DNA of 5,738 nt from Conexibacter sp. (GCA_025964215.1 JAOPZG010000416.1:1-5738), one strand, 5' to 3'; positions 1 to 5,205 are shown, counted from the first letter of the stretch. The notes: a model not told the origin generated them from the sequence alone. A program made the numbers and translations.

Positions 1-255
1 GGCGCTTCGGCGCTCGGCGGCGCCGGTGGCGCGGGCGGCGGCTCGGCCGGTCCGATGCACGACATCCTCATCGAGGAGCTCGAGCTCGGCGTGCGCTCGT
101 ACAACTGCCTCAAGCGGGCCGGCATCCAGACCGTTGGCGACCTGACCTCGAAGACCGAGGCCGAGCTCGCCGCCATCCCGAACTTCGGGAAGAAGTCCAT
201 CGACGAGGTCGTCGAGACCCTCGCCGCCCGGGGCTACGGCCTCCGGGACGAGTAA
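1..255 (+). CDS. rpoA: DNA-directed RNA polymerase subunit alpha, C-terminal part (5' end outside window)
   Basis: This is the last 84 codons of the RNA polymerase alpha subunit, read in frame from base 1 to the TAA at 253-255. The first 18 codons encode a Gly/Ala linker, and the alpha C-terminal domain follows. That domain contacts UP-element DNA and activators. Seen directly: the helix motif VRSYNCLK (Arg codon at 94, Asn at 103, Cys at 106), matching E. coli R265, N268 and C269, and the NFGKKSID motif at 181-204, matching the G296/K298/S299 DNA-contact region. The protein ends shortly after the domain, as is usual. rplQ follows 41 nt downstream on the same strand, the classical order at the end of the alpha operon. 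The N-terminal assembly domain and the start codon lie upstream of the window. The linker is unusually Gly-rich; family identity is secure. Confidence 0.97.
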   Translation, partial: GASALGGAGGAGGGSAGPMHDILIEELELGVRSYNCLKRAGIQTVGDLTSKTEAELAAIPNFGKKSIDEVVETLAARGYGLRDE

Positions 256-296
256 GTCCGGCCCCGCCGGCGAGCCCGCCAGAAAGATCTGAACCG

Positions 297-650
297 ATGC
301 GCCACCAGAAGAACCGCCACAAGCTCAGCCGCGACAGCGCGCACCGCAAGGCCCTGCTGGCCAACCTCTGCAAGGAGATCATCCAGCACGAGCGGATCAA
401 GACGTCCGAGGCGAAGGCCAAGGCCGTCAAGCCCGAGGTCGAGCAGCTGATCACGCTCGCCCGCAAGGGCGACCTGCACGCCCGCCGCCAGGCCCTCTCG
501 ATCCTGGGCCAGGACAAGTTCACCGTCCACAAGCTCTTCGAAGAGGTCGCTCCGCGCTACGTGGACCGGCCGGGCGGCTACACCCGCATCCTCAAGCTCG
601 GCCCGCGCCGCAGCGACTCGACCGAGATGGTCTTCATCGAGCTGGTCTAG
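297..650 (+). CDS. rplQ: 50S ribosomal protein L17
   Basis: This is large-subunit ribosomal protein L17, 117 residues, a normal length for the short bacterial form. The N-terminal signature is visible: RHQKNRHKLSRD (residues 2-13) followed by HRKALLANL (16-24). The conserved C-terminal RPGGYTRIL (91-99) and the final MVFIELV strand are also present. L17 binds 23S rRNA near the exit-tunnel side of the 50S subunit. The ATG at 297 is chosen because L17 proteins begin Met-Arg-His. The ribosome-binding signal is weak: only AGAAAG at 281-286, 10 nt upstream. With just 41 nt after the rpoA stop, co-transcription and translational coupling with rpoA are likely. A strong hairpin 21 nt past the stop probably ends the operon. 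Confidence 0.97.
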   Translation: MRHQKNRHKLSRDSAHRKALLANLCKEIIQHERIKTSEAKAKAVKPEVEQLITLARKGDLHARRQALSILGQDKFTVHKLFEEVAPRYVDRPGGYTRILKLGPRRSDSTEMVFIELV

Positions 651-670
651 CTCGAACGAGCGAGAGCTTC

Positions 671-699
671 ACGACGGGCGCCCTTGTGGCGCCCGTCGT
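671..699. terminator. Perfect 12-bp hairpin between convergent rplQ and VOC genes
   Basis: Bases 671-682 (ACGACGGGCGCC) and 688-699 (GGCGCCCGTCGT) are exact reverse complements around a 5-nt loop (CTTGT). The hairpin lies 21 nt after the rplQ stop and 10 nt after the stop of the opposite-strand VOC gene, so it can serve both. There is no real T-tract on either side (only GTT at 701-703 on the + strand). It therefore resembles the U-less hairpin terminators common in high-GC actinobacteria. Confidence 0.75.
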
Positions 700-708
700 C
701 GTTCAGCG

Positions 709-1311
709 TCACCTCTCGCGGCGATACGGATCCGCCGGCCCCCGGTCGTCCGACAGCGACTCCCGCGAGCGCTCCGTCATCGCCTCGATCGCGTCCGCGA
801 GGTGGACCGGCGTGATGTTGTAGTCCTCGCGCGCGACCCGCAGCTTGTGCGCCTCGAGCAGCACCTGCGCGTGCGTGAAGCCGTGCGGTGGCTCGAAGCG
901 GTAGGACGCGAGCTCGATGAGCAGGCCGAGCGGATCCTCGAAGTAGATCGAGTCCATGAAGCCTCGATCCTTCACGCCGCTGTGCGAGATGCCGCGCTCG
1001 TCGAGCCGCTCGACGGCCTGGCGGAAGGTCGCGTTGGAGACGGCGAAGGCGACGTGGTGGACGCAGCCGGGGTCGGTGGGGGTGCGGGCCGGGTCGCCGG
1101 CGCGGTCCTCGTTGGTGAAGATCGTGATCAGGCGGCCGTCGCCCGGGTCGAAGTAGAGGTGGCTCTCGCTCGGGCGGTCGAGGTTGGGCTGCTCGAAGAC
1201 GAACGGCATCCCCAGCACGCCCTCCCAGAAGTCGATCGAGGTCTGGCGGTCGGCCCCCACGAGGGTGATGTGGTGGACGCCTTGGCTCTGGAGCTTGCGC
1301 ACAGGGGGCAT
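709..1311 (-). CDS. VOC (glyoxalase/extradiol dioxygenase-fold) family protein
   Basis: A 200-residue protein of the vicinal-oxygen-chelate superfamily with two beta-alpha-beta-beta-beta modules. Module 1 begins GVHHITLVGAD (11-21) and continues through FWEGVLGM and SHLYFDPGDG (50-59). Module 2 begins GCVHHVAFAV (82-91) and ends YFEDPLGLLIELAS (123-136). Candidate metal ligands are H14, H51, H86 and E133, the spacing seen in MhqO-like ring-cleaving dioxygenases and glyoxalases. A metal-dependent dioxygenase or lyase acting on small (perhaps quinone or aromatic) substrates is plausible, but the substrate cannot be read from sequence. The ATG at 1311 is preferred over longer frames because AGGGAG lies 5 nt upstream (1317-1322) and homology begins right after it. 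It is divergent from the BI-1 gene with a 45-nt gap and convergent with rplQ. The charged last 20 residues look disordered. Confidence 0.85.
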   Translation of the reverse strand: MPPVRKLQSQGVHHITLVGADRQTSIDFWEGVLGMPFVFEQPNLDRPSESHLYFDPGDGRLITIFTNEDRAGDPARTPTDPGCVHHVAFAVSNATFRQAVERLDERGISHSGVKDRGFMDSIYFEDPLGLLIELASYRFEPPHGFTHAQVLLEAHKLRVAREDYNITPVHLADAIEAMTERSRESLSDDRGPADPYRRER

Positions 1312-1316
1312 TGATA

Positions 1317-1322
1317 CTCCCT
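1317..1322 (-). promoter_or_regulatory. Shine-Dalgarno site of the VOC gene
   Basis: On the minus strand AGGGAG (1322 to 1317) precedes the ATG at 1311 by 5 nt. It fixes the start of the VOC gene and rules out the much longer open frame that continues upstream. It also means this gene has a leader, unlike the divergent neighbour. Confidence 0.6.
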
Positions 1323-1349
1323 GGCGGTCCGGGCGCCAAGAGGTACCCT
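1321..1349 (+). promoter_or_regulatory. Putative leaderless promoter of the BI-1 gene
   Basis: CTGGCG (1321-1326), a 17-nt spacer and TACCCT (1344-1349) resemble a -35/-10 pair. The -10-like hexamer ends 7 nt before the ATG at 1357, so transcription would begin at or next to the start codon. No convincing Shine-Dalgarno sequence lies in the last 15 nt, which agrees with leaderless translation. The -10 sits inside a small interrupted palindrome, GAGG-TAC-CCTC (1340-1350). This is inferred from sequence alone. Confidence 0.45.
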
Positions 1350-1356
1350 CCCGGCC

Positions 1357-2016
1357 ATGAGCGATCTCTACGGCGGCTACGCCGGCACGCGCGCTCGCGC
1401 GCGCGTGAGCACCACGACCCTCTTCGGCCAGGTGATGTTCCTGGTCGGCATCGCGATCGGCTTCCTGGCCGTGGGCTCGCTGCTGGGCCGGGATCTCTCC
1501 TACGGCACCGGCCGCGTCCTGAGCTTCGTCGCCTTCGGCATGATCATCGCGCAGTCGTTCGTCAAGCCCCTGCGCTTCGGCGCGCTCGGCATCACGTGGC
1601 TCTTCGGCTTCGCGCTGATCCTGGGCCTGGGCCTGGGCCCGGTGCTCAGCTACTACGCCTCGAGCGACCCCGCCGCCGTCACGCAGGCCGCAGGCGGAAC
1701 GGCGCTCATCACGCTCGGCATGGGCGCCTACGGCACGGCGACGTCGAAGGACCTCTCGCGCTGGATCCGCCCGCTGAGCTTCGCGCTGCTCGGCGTCGTC
1801 GCGATCTCGCTGATCGCGCTGCTCTTCGGCTCCGGCGGCAGCCCGCTGATCAGCTTCGCGGTGCTCGTGATCTCGTCGCTGATCCTGATCGTCGACTTCA
1901 ACTACCTGCGCCGCCAGGCCACCGAGGACGACGTCATCTGGCTGGCGACCGGGATCTTCGTCTCGATCGTGAACATCTTCCTGTCGCTGCTGAACATCTT
2001 CAGCGGCCGGAACTAG
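1357..2016 (+). CDS. Bax inhibitor-1 (BI-1/YccA/TMBIM) family membrane protein
   Basis: A 219-residue integral membrane protein with seven hydrophobic segments at about 22-44, 53-69, 74-96, 113-128, 136-158, 162-181 and 193-215, and a short basic N-terminus (TRARAR, 11-16). The C-terminus, VSIVNIFLSLLNIF, matches the family's final helix, usually LYLDFINLFLxLLR. Bacterial relatives such as B. subtilis YetJ are pH-sensitive calcium-leak channels; YccA in E. coli modulates FtsH. D180 in IVDFNYL corresponds to the YetJ Asp171 position, but the Asp195 position appears to be Ser203, so ion gating may differ. The ATG at 1357 follows a TANNNT box by 7 nt. truA begins 7 nt after the TAG stop, suggesting one transcript. 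The length is typical of the family; function in this organism is unknown. Confidence 0.85.
   Translation: MSDLYGGYAGTRARARVSTTTLFGQVMFLVGIAIGFLAVGSLLGRDLSYGTGRVLSFVAFGMIIAQSFVKPLRFGALGITWLFGFALILGLGLGPVLSYYASSDPAAVTQAAGGTALITLGMGAYGTATSKDLSRWIRPLSFALLGVVAISLIALLFGSGGSPLISFAVLVISSLILIVDFNYLRRQATEDDVIWLATGIFVSIVNIFLSLLNIFSGRN
1386..1407. repeat. Alternating CG inverted repeat at the start of the BI-1 gene
   Basis: CACGCGCGC (1386-1394) and GCGCGCGTG (1399-1407) are exact reverse complements around TCGC, giving a 9-bp stem within codons 10-17. The run is almost pure alternating purine-pyrimidine. It encodes the basic Thr-Arg-Ala-Arg-Ala-Arg segment ahead of the first helix. Confidence 0.6.
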
Positions 2017-2023
2017 CGGTCCC

Positions 2024-2746
2024 CTGAGCGCGCGACTCACCGTCGAGTACGACGGCACCGGCTTCGCGGGCTGGGCGCGCCAGCCCGGCCTGCGGACCGT
2101 CCAGCGGACGATCGAGGAGGCGATCGCGGCGCTGCGCGGCGGGCGCGGCGTCGAGGTGACGTGCGCGGGGCGCACCGATCGCGGCGTCCACGCGTGGGGG
2201 CAGATCGTCTCGCACCACGGGGAGCCGCCGCCGCTCGACGGGCTCAACGCGCTGCTGCCGGCCGACATCGCGGTGCTCGCCGCCGACCCGGCGCCCGAGG
2301 GCTTCGACGCCCGCTGGGACGCGGTCTCGCGGACCTACTGCTTCCGGCTCCACACGCGGCCGGTCGCCTCGCCGTTCGAGGTCGGCCGCGCGCTGCACTG
2401 GCCGCACCCGCTCGACCGCGACGCGCTCTCGGCCTGCGCCGCGGCGCTCGTCGGCCGGCACGACTTCACGGCCTTCACGCCGACGGAGACCGAGCACGTG
2501 CGCTTCGAGCGCGTCGTGCTCAGCGCCGAGTGGTTCCGGCGCGGGGACACGCTCGAGTTCTGGATCACCGCCGACGCGTTCATGCGGCACATGAACCGCG
2601 TGCTGGTCGGGACGATGCTGCAGGTGGCCGGCGGCCGCCGCTCGCTGGAGTCGTTCGTCGAGCTGCTCAGCGGGCGGCCACGCGACGAGGCGGGGCCGAC
2701 GGCCCCGCCCCACGGGCTGTACTTCGCCTCGGTCTCGTTCGGCTAG
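2024..2746 (+). CDS. truA: tRNA pseudouridine(38-40) synthase TruA, probable CTG start
   Basis: TruA converts uridines 38-40 of the tRNA anticodon arm to pseudouridine. From CTG at 2024 the protein is 240 residues, near family length. Motifs in order: RLTVEYDGTGFAGW (4-17), RQPGLRTVQ (19-27), the catalytic GRTDRGVHA (49-57; nucleophile D52, E. coli D60), RTY (103-105; Y105, E. coli Y118), HDFTAF (146-151) and FMRHMNRVLVGTM (186-198). The frame is closed by TGA at 1991-1993. Between that stop and the YDGT motif no ATG, GTG or TTG exists; the first is GTG at 2156, which would delete the conserved first strand. CTG at 2024 gives the expected N-terminus and lies 7 nt after the BI-1 stop, so coupling or re-initiation is likely. 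A base-call error changing GTG to CTG is the alternative. Family identity is secure; the start is less so. Confidence 0.93.
   Translation: MSARLTVEYDGTGFAGWARQPGLRTVQRTIEEAIAALRGGRGVEVTCAGRTDRGVHAWGQIVSHHGEPPPLDGLNALLPADIAVLAADPAPEGFDARWDAVSRTYCFRLHTRPVASPFEVGRALHWPHPLDRDALSACAAALVGRHDFTAFTPTETEHVRFERVVLSAEWFRRGDTLEFWITADAFMRHMNRVLVGTMLQVAGGRRSLESFVELLSGRPRDEAGPTAPPHGLYFASVSFG
2689..2709. terminator. 9-bp hairpin inside the truA 3' end, possible terminator for the small convergent gene
   Basis: GGCGGGGCC (2689-2697) and GGCCCCGCC (2701-2709) pair perfectly around a 3-nt loop (GAC). It lies 34 nt downstream of the minus-strand stop of the 44-residue membrane protein, where a terminator for that gene would be expected, but within the truA coding region. 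No T-tract follows on either strand, so the terminator role is inferred. Confidence 0.4.
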
Positions 2747-2877
2747 ACGGCGGCGCCGCGGCGGCCGCTGAAGAACAGCACCAGGGCGACGATCGCGAGC
2801 GCGAAGATGATCGGGTGGATGATGACGCCGCCGGCGATCGCGATGATCAGCAGGACGACGGCCAAGATGAGCAGCAT
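2743..2877 (-). CDS. Small two-helix hydrophobic membrane protein (44 aa)
   Basis: A 44-residue protein made almost wholly of two hydrophobic stretches, residues 2-20 and 23-36, separated by a GG-x-x-x-HP turn and ending in a basic SGRRGAAV tail. This is the pattern of the short 'hydrophobic protein' families common in actinobacteria, probably a helical hairpin with its C-terminus in the cytoplasm. The start is well fixed: AGGAG at 2887-2891 lies 9 nt before the ATG at 2877, and the upstream extension of the frame looks non-coding. Its TAG shares the CTAG palindrome at 2743-2746 with the truA stop, so the two genes overlap tail to tail by 4 nt. It is divergent from surE with a 145-nt gap. Molecular function is unknown; related short proteins are often stress-linked, but nothing here shows that. 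Confidence 0.75.
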   Translation of the reverse strand: MLLILAVVLLIIAIAGGVIIHPIIFALAIVALVLFFSGRRGAAV

Positions 2878-2886
2878 GTAGGTGAA

Positions 2887-2891
2887 CTCCT
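2887..2891 (-). promoter_or_regulatory. Shine-Dalgarno site deciding the small-protein start
   Basis: AGGAG on the minus strand is the best ribosome-binding sequence in the window, 9 nt upstream of the ATG at 2877. It supports a real 44-residue gene rather than the longer 156-codon frame. Confidence 0.7.
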
Positions 2892-3000
2892 GCCAGTGGG
2901 ACGGATGTGGGTAATGGGACTCCTCAACCCCGTCCAGCGGAGTGCCCGGCATCCCATGGACGCCAAACAAGTGCATTGGCCGCGCCGACCTGGCGACCTG

Positions 3001-3020
3001 CCCGGAACGTAAGCTCCGGG
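3001..3020 (+). promoter_or_regulatory. Inverted repeat spanning the putative leaderless surE promoter
   Basis: CCCGGA (3001-3006) and TCCGGG (3015-3020) are exact reverse complements around an 8-nt spacer. Inside lies TAAGCT (3010-3015), a -10-like hexamer whose end is 7 nt before the surE GTG at 3023. The palindrome could be an operator over the -10 region. If a longer transcript exists, it could instead be an RNA hairpin just before the start. No good -35 is visible at 16-18 nt spacing. Confidence 0.4.
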
Positions 3021-3022
3021 AC

Positions 3023-3844
3023 GTGCGCGTGCTGCTGACCAACGACGACGGGATCGACGCGGAGGGTTTGCAGCGGCTGCGGCGCGAGCTGCTCGCGACG
3101 CCGGGCGTCGACCTCGCGGTGGTCGCGCCGGACGGCAACCGCTCAGCGATCGGGCGCGGGATCACGACGCGCCGCGCGCTCGCGGTCGAGCGCATCGACT
3201 TCGGCGACGGCACCTTCGGCTACGCGACCGACGGCACGCCGGTGGACTGCGTGCGGCTCGCGAGCCTCGGGCTCGTCGACGGCTGGCTGCCGGAGATCGT
3301 CGTCGCCGGCATCAACCACGGCGCGAACCTCGGCGACGACGTCACGTACTCCGGCACGGTCGCCGCCGCGATGGAGGGGCTGATGCTCGGGCTGCCGGCG
3401 CTCGCGATCTCCCAGCAGTCAGAGAGCCGCGAGATGGACTTCCGCCTCGGCGTGGACTTCGTCTTCGACGCGGCCGCGCGCTTCACCGCACGCGTGGTCG
3501 AGGAGCTCGAGGACGTCCCGCTGCCGGCCGGCACGTTGTTGAACATCAACGTCCCGGCGGGCGTGCCGCACGGCGTCGAGGTCGCGCGGCTGGGCAAGCG
3601 GATCTACCGCGACCGGCTCGAGGAGCAGGACGCGGCGGGTGATCGCGCGAAGCGCACGTACTTCATCTACGGCGCGGAGCCCGGCTACGAGGACGAGCCG
3701 GGGACCGACCTCGTCGCCGTGGCCTCCGGGCACATCGCGGTCACGCCCGTCCACCTCGACCTCACCCACCACGACGGCATCGGGCCGCTGTCGACCGCCG
3801 ACCTCCAGCGCCTGCTGGGGCCGGCGGCGCAGGAGGTCGAGTAG
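3023..3844 (+). CDS. surE: 5'/3'-nucleotidase SurE
   Basis: SurE removes phosphate from nucleoside 5'- and 3'-monophosphates, using a divalent metal; it aids stationary-phase survival in E. coli. All family landmarks are seen: MRVLLTNDDG at the N-terminus (metal ligands D8 and D9), PDGNRSAIG (37-44; ligand S41), GTPVDCV (71-77), AGINHGANLGDD (95-106; ligand N98), YSGTVAAAMEG (109-119), LNINVP (173-178) and VTPVHLDLT (240-248). At 273 residues it is within the normal range (E. coli 253). GTG at 3023 gives the canonical MR-LLTNDDG start; upstream in-frame codons show no similarity to the family. No Shine-Dalgarno is positioned for it, but TAAGCT lies 7 nt upstream, suggesting a leaderless mRNA. 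It is convergent with the PBP4 gene; paired hairpins lie between them. Confidence 0.95.
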   Translation: MRVLLTNDDGIDAEGLQRLRRELLATPGVDLAVVAPDGNRSAIGRGITTRRALAVERIDFGDGTFGYATDGTPVDCVRLASLGLVDGWLPEIVVAGINHGANLGDDVTYSGTVAAAMEGLMLGLPALAISQQSESREMDFRLGVDFVFDAAARFTARVVEELEDVPLPAGTLLNINVPAGVPHGVEVARLGKRIYRDRLEEQDAAGDRAKRTYFIYGAEPGYEDEPGTDLVAVASGHIAVTPVHLDLTHHDGIGPLSTADLQRLLGPAAQEVE

Positions 3845-3846
3845 GC

Positions 3847-3891
3847 CGCCTCGCGTCAGCCGTCGAGGCGCGCGATGGAGGCGGACGCCTC
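3847..3891. terminator. Tandem hairpins between convergent surE and PBP4 genes
   Basis: Two adjacent stems occur: CGCCTCG (3847-3853) with CGAGGCG (3864-3870), loop 10 nt; and GAGGC (3878-3882) with GCCTC (3887-3891), loop 4 nt. Both use the same GAGGCG/CGCCTC core, and a further copy lies at 3900-3905. They fill most of the 63-nt gap between two convergent genes, so bidirectional termination is the natural reading. No T-tract is present. Confidence 0.5.
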
Positions 3892-3907
3892 GCGGGCCGC
3901 GCCTCCG

Positions 3908-5137
3908 TCACTGCAACCGGGCGATCGCGGAGACCATCCGGTCCTCGACCGCCTTCGCGCAGTAGTTGCACACCTTGTTCTCGATGAACGAGAACGCGAC
4001 CCGGACGCCGCCCGTCGTCGTGCAGTAGCCCGAGAGCGCGCTGACGCCGATCAGCGTCCCGGTCTTCGCGGAGCAGCGTCCGGAGGCCGCGGTCCCGCGC
4101 ATCCGCGCGCGCAGCGTCCCGGTCTTGCCGGCCACGGGCAGCGAGGCCTCCCAGGTCGCGTGCGCGTCCTGGCCGTCCATCCGCTGCAGCAGCCTGACGA
4201 TCTGGCGCGTGGTCGTGTGGTCGATGCGGCTCAGGCCCGAGCCGTCGACCAGCTTGGGGTGGATCCCGAAGCTGGCGAGCTGCGCCCGCACGATCGCGAG
4301 GCCGGCGGCCGTCGTGCCGCCCGCGCCGAAGCGCGCGCCGAGCGCCTTCACGAGCATCTCGGCGTAGAAGTTCTCCGACGGGACGTTCGTCTGGGCGATC
4401 AGGCTGCCGATCGTGGGGGAGGCGAGCGTCGCGAGCGGCTCGGCGTCGGCCGCCACGCCGCCGCCGGCCACGGCGCTGAGCCTGCCCGCGCGCGGCTTGC
4501 GCGAGTACTTCACCTTGCGCGCCTTGAGCAGCGCGGCGAGCTTGGTCGCCGCGCCCCTCGCGGGTCCCGCCGCGCCCGCGCGCCCGTGGCGCCAGGAGAG
4601 CGCGGTCAGCCAGCCGCCGAGGTCGCCGTCGGGCTTGTAGGCCGAGTCCGGGCCGCCGCGCAGCGTGTCGAAGAGCGACTCGTCGCCGACCACGCCGCCG
4701 TCGATGCGCGTCACGCCGCGGGCGACGAGCTGGTCGGCGAGCGCGGCGAGGCCGTCGTCTCCGAGCGTCGGGTCGCCGCCGCCGACGAGATAGAGGTCGC
4801 CGCGCAGCACGCCGTCCGCGTCGATCTCGGTGCCGCCGGCGGCCTCGAGCGTCGTCGGCAGCGTGCCGGTGACGCCGAAGCGCAGCAGCGCGGTCGAGGT
4901 CGTGAAGAGCTTCTCGTTGGAGGCCGGCGCGAGCGCGAGGCTGTCGCGGTGGCGGTAGAGGACGTCGCCGCTGGCGAGGTCCACGACGTAGGCGCCGGCG
5001 GCCGGGCCGAGGCGGTCGTGGAGCGTCGTCAGCGTCGAGCGCAGCCCGGCGCGGTCGACCGCCTGGGCGGCGGGGACGGCGAGCGCGAGCGCGAGCAGCG
5101 TGACGAGCGCGAGCAGCAGGGGGAGACGGCGGCGCAC
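3908..5137 (-). CDS. dacB: D-alanyl-D-alanine carboxypeptidase/endopeptidase, PBP4 (peptidase S13) family, secreted
   Basis: A 409-residue penicillin-binding protein of the PBP4/DacB class that trims or cleaves peptidoglycan cross-links outside the cytoplasmic membrane. The N-terminus is a clear signal peptide: MRRR, a long Leu/Ala core, and PAAQA with cleavage likely after residue 26. Active-site motifs: SNEK (73-76; acyl-ester Ser73 and Lys76) within APASNEKL, SEN (254-256) and KTG (358-360) within AKTGTLIGVSALSGY. The large insert between motifs 1 and 2 is typical of PBP4. Four cysteines occur late (355, 372, 390, 393). I prefer GTG at 5137 because TACGGT lies 7 nt upstream and MRRR begins the signal peptide; GTG at 5146 would add only MPW. 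It is divergent from the patatin gene and convergent with surE. Confidence 0.9.
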   Translation of the reverse strand: MRRRLPLLLALVTLLALALAVPAAQAVDRAGLRSTLTTLHDRLGPAAGAYVVDLASGDVLYRHRDSLALAPASNEKLFTTSTALLRFGVTGTLPTTLEAAGGTEIDADGVLRGDLYLVGGGDPTLGDDGLAALADQLVARGVTRIDGGVVGDESLFDTLRGGPDSAYKPDGDLGGWLTALSWRHGRAGAAGPARGAATKLAALLKARKVKYSRKPRAGRLSAVAGGGVAADAEPLATLASPTIGSLIAQTNVPSENFYAEMLVKALGARFGAGGTTAAGLAIVRAQLASFGIHPKLVDGSGLSRIDHTTTRQIVRLLQRMDGQDAHATWEASLPVAGKTGTLRARMRGTAASGRCSAKTGTLIGVSALSGYCTTTGGVRVAFSFIENKVCNYCAKAVEDRMVSAIARLQ

Positions 5138-5144
5138 CCATGGC

Positions 5145-5150
5145 ACCGTA
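5145..5150 (-). promoter_or_regulatory. dacB: Putative leaderless -10 box of the PBP4 gene
   Basis: TACGGT on the minus strand (5150 to 5145) is followed by 7 nt and GTG at 5137. It overlaps the alternative GTG at 5146, so if it is the true -10 that longer start would not be transcribed. No -35 is evident. Confidence 0.35.
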
Positions 5151-5205
5151 GCCGAGGCGCCCGGCGGAGGCGGCGCACGCGCGGGGCTTGCCGCCTGGCC
5201 GAACG

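Noticed and set aside
258..270. 5-bp hairpin CCGGC-CCC-GCCGG between rpoA and rplQ
   Set aside because: Too short to mean much at this GC content, and rpoA and rplQ are expected to be co-transcribed.
1311..1340. TTGGCG-N17-TATCAA on the minus strand as a promoter for the VOC gene
   Set aside because: The last A of the -10 would be the first base of the ATG, so transcription would begin inside the gene, which conflicts with its clear Shine-Dalgarno site.
709..2268. A 519-codon minus-strand open frame running through the BI-1 gene and into truA
   Set aside because: Only the part after 1311 resembles a protein (VOC). The rest is low-complexity Arg/Ala/Asp/Gln-rich translation opposite two clear genes.
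2929..2970. GTTT-N17-GGGCAC upstream of the 44-residue gene as a stress-sigma (SigB/SigF) promoter
   Set aside because: It only partly matches GTTT/GGGTAT-type elements, and such loose matches are easy to find by chance.
2161..3012. Plus-strand frame of 283 codons overlapping truA
   Set aside because: It is a shifted shadow of truA with repeated Arg/Ala runs, and it runs through the small convergent gene.
2878..3213. Longer minus-strand frame (156 codons) extending the small membrane protein upstream
   Set aside because: The AGGAG site fixes the start at 2877; the extension is antisense to the conserved surE N-terminus and has no membrane or domain pattern.
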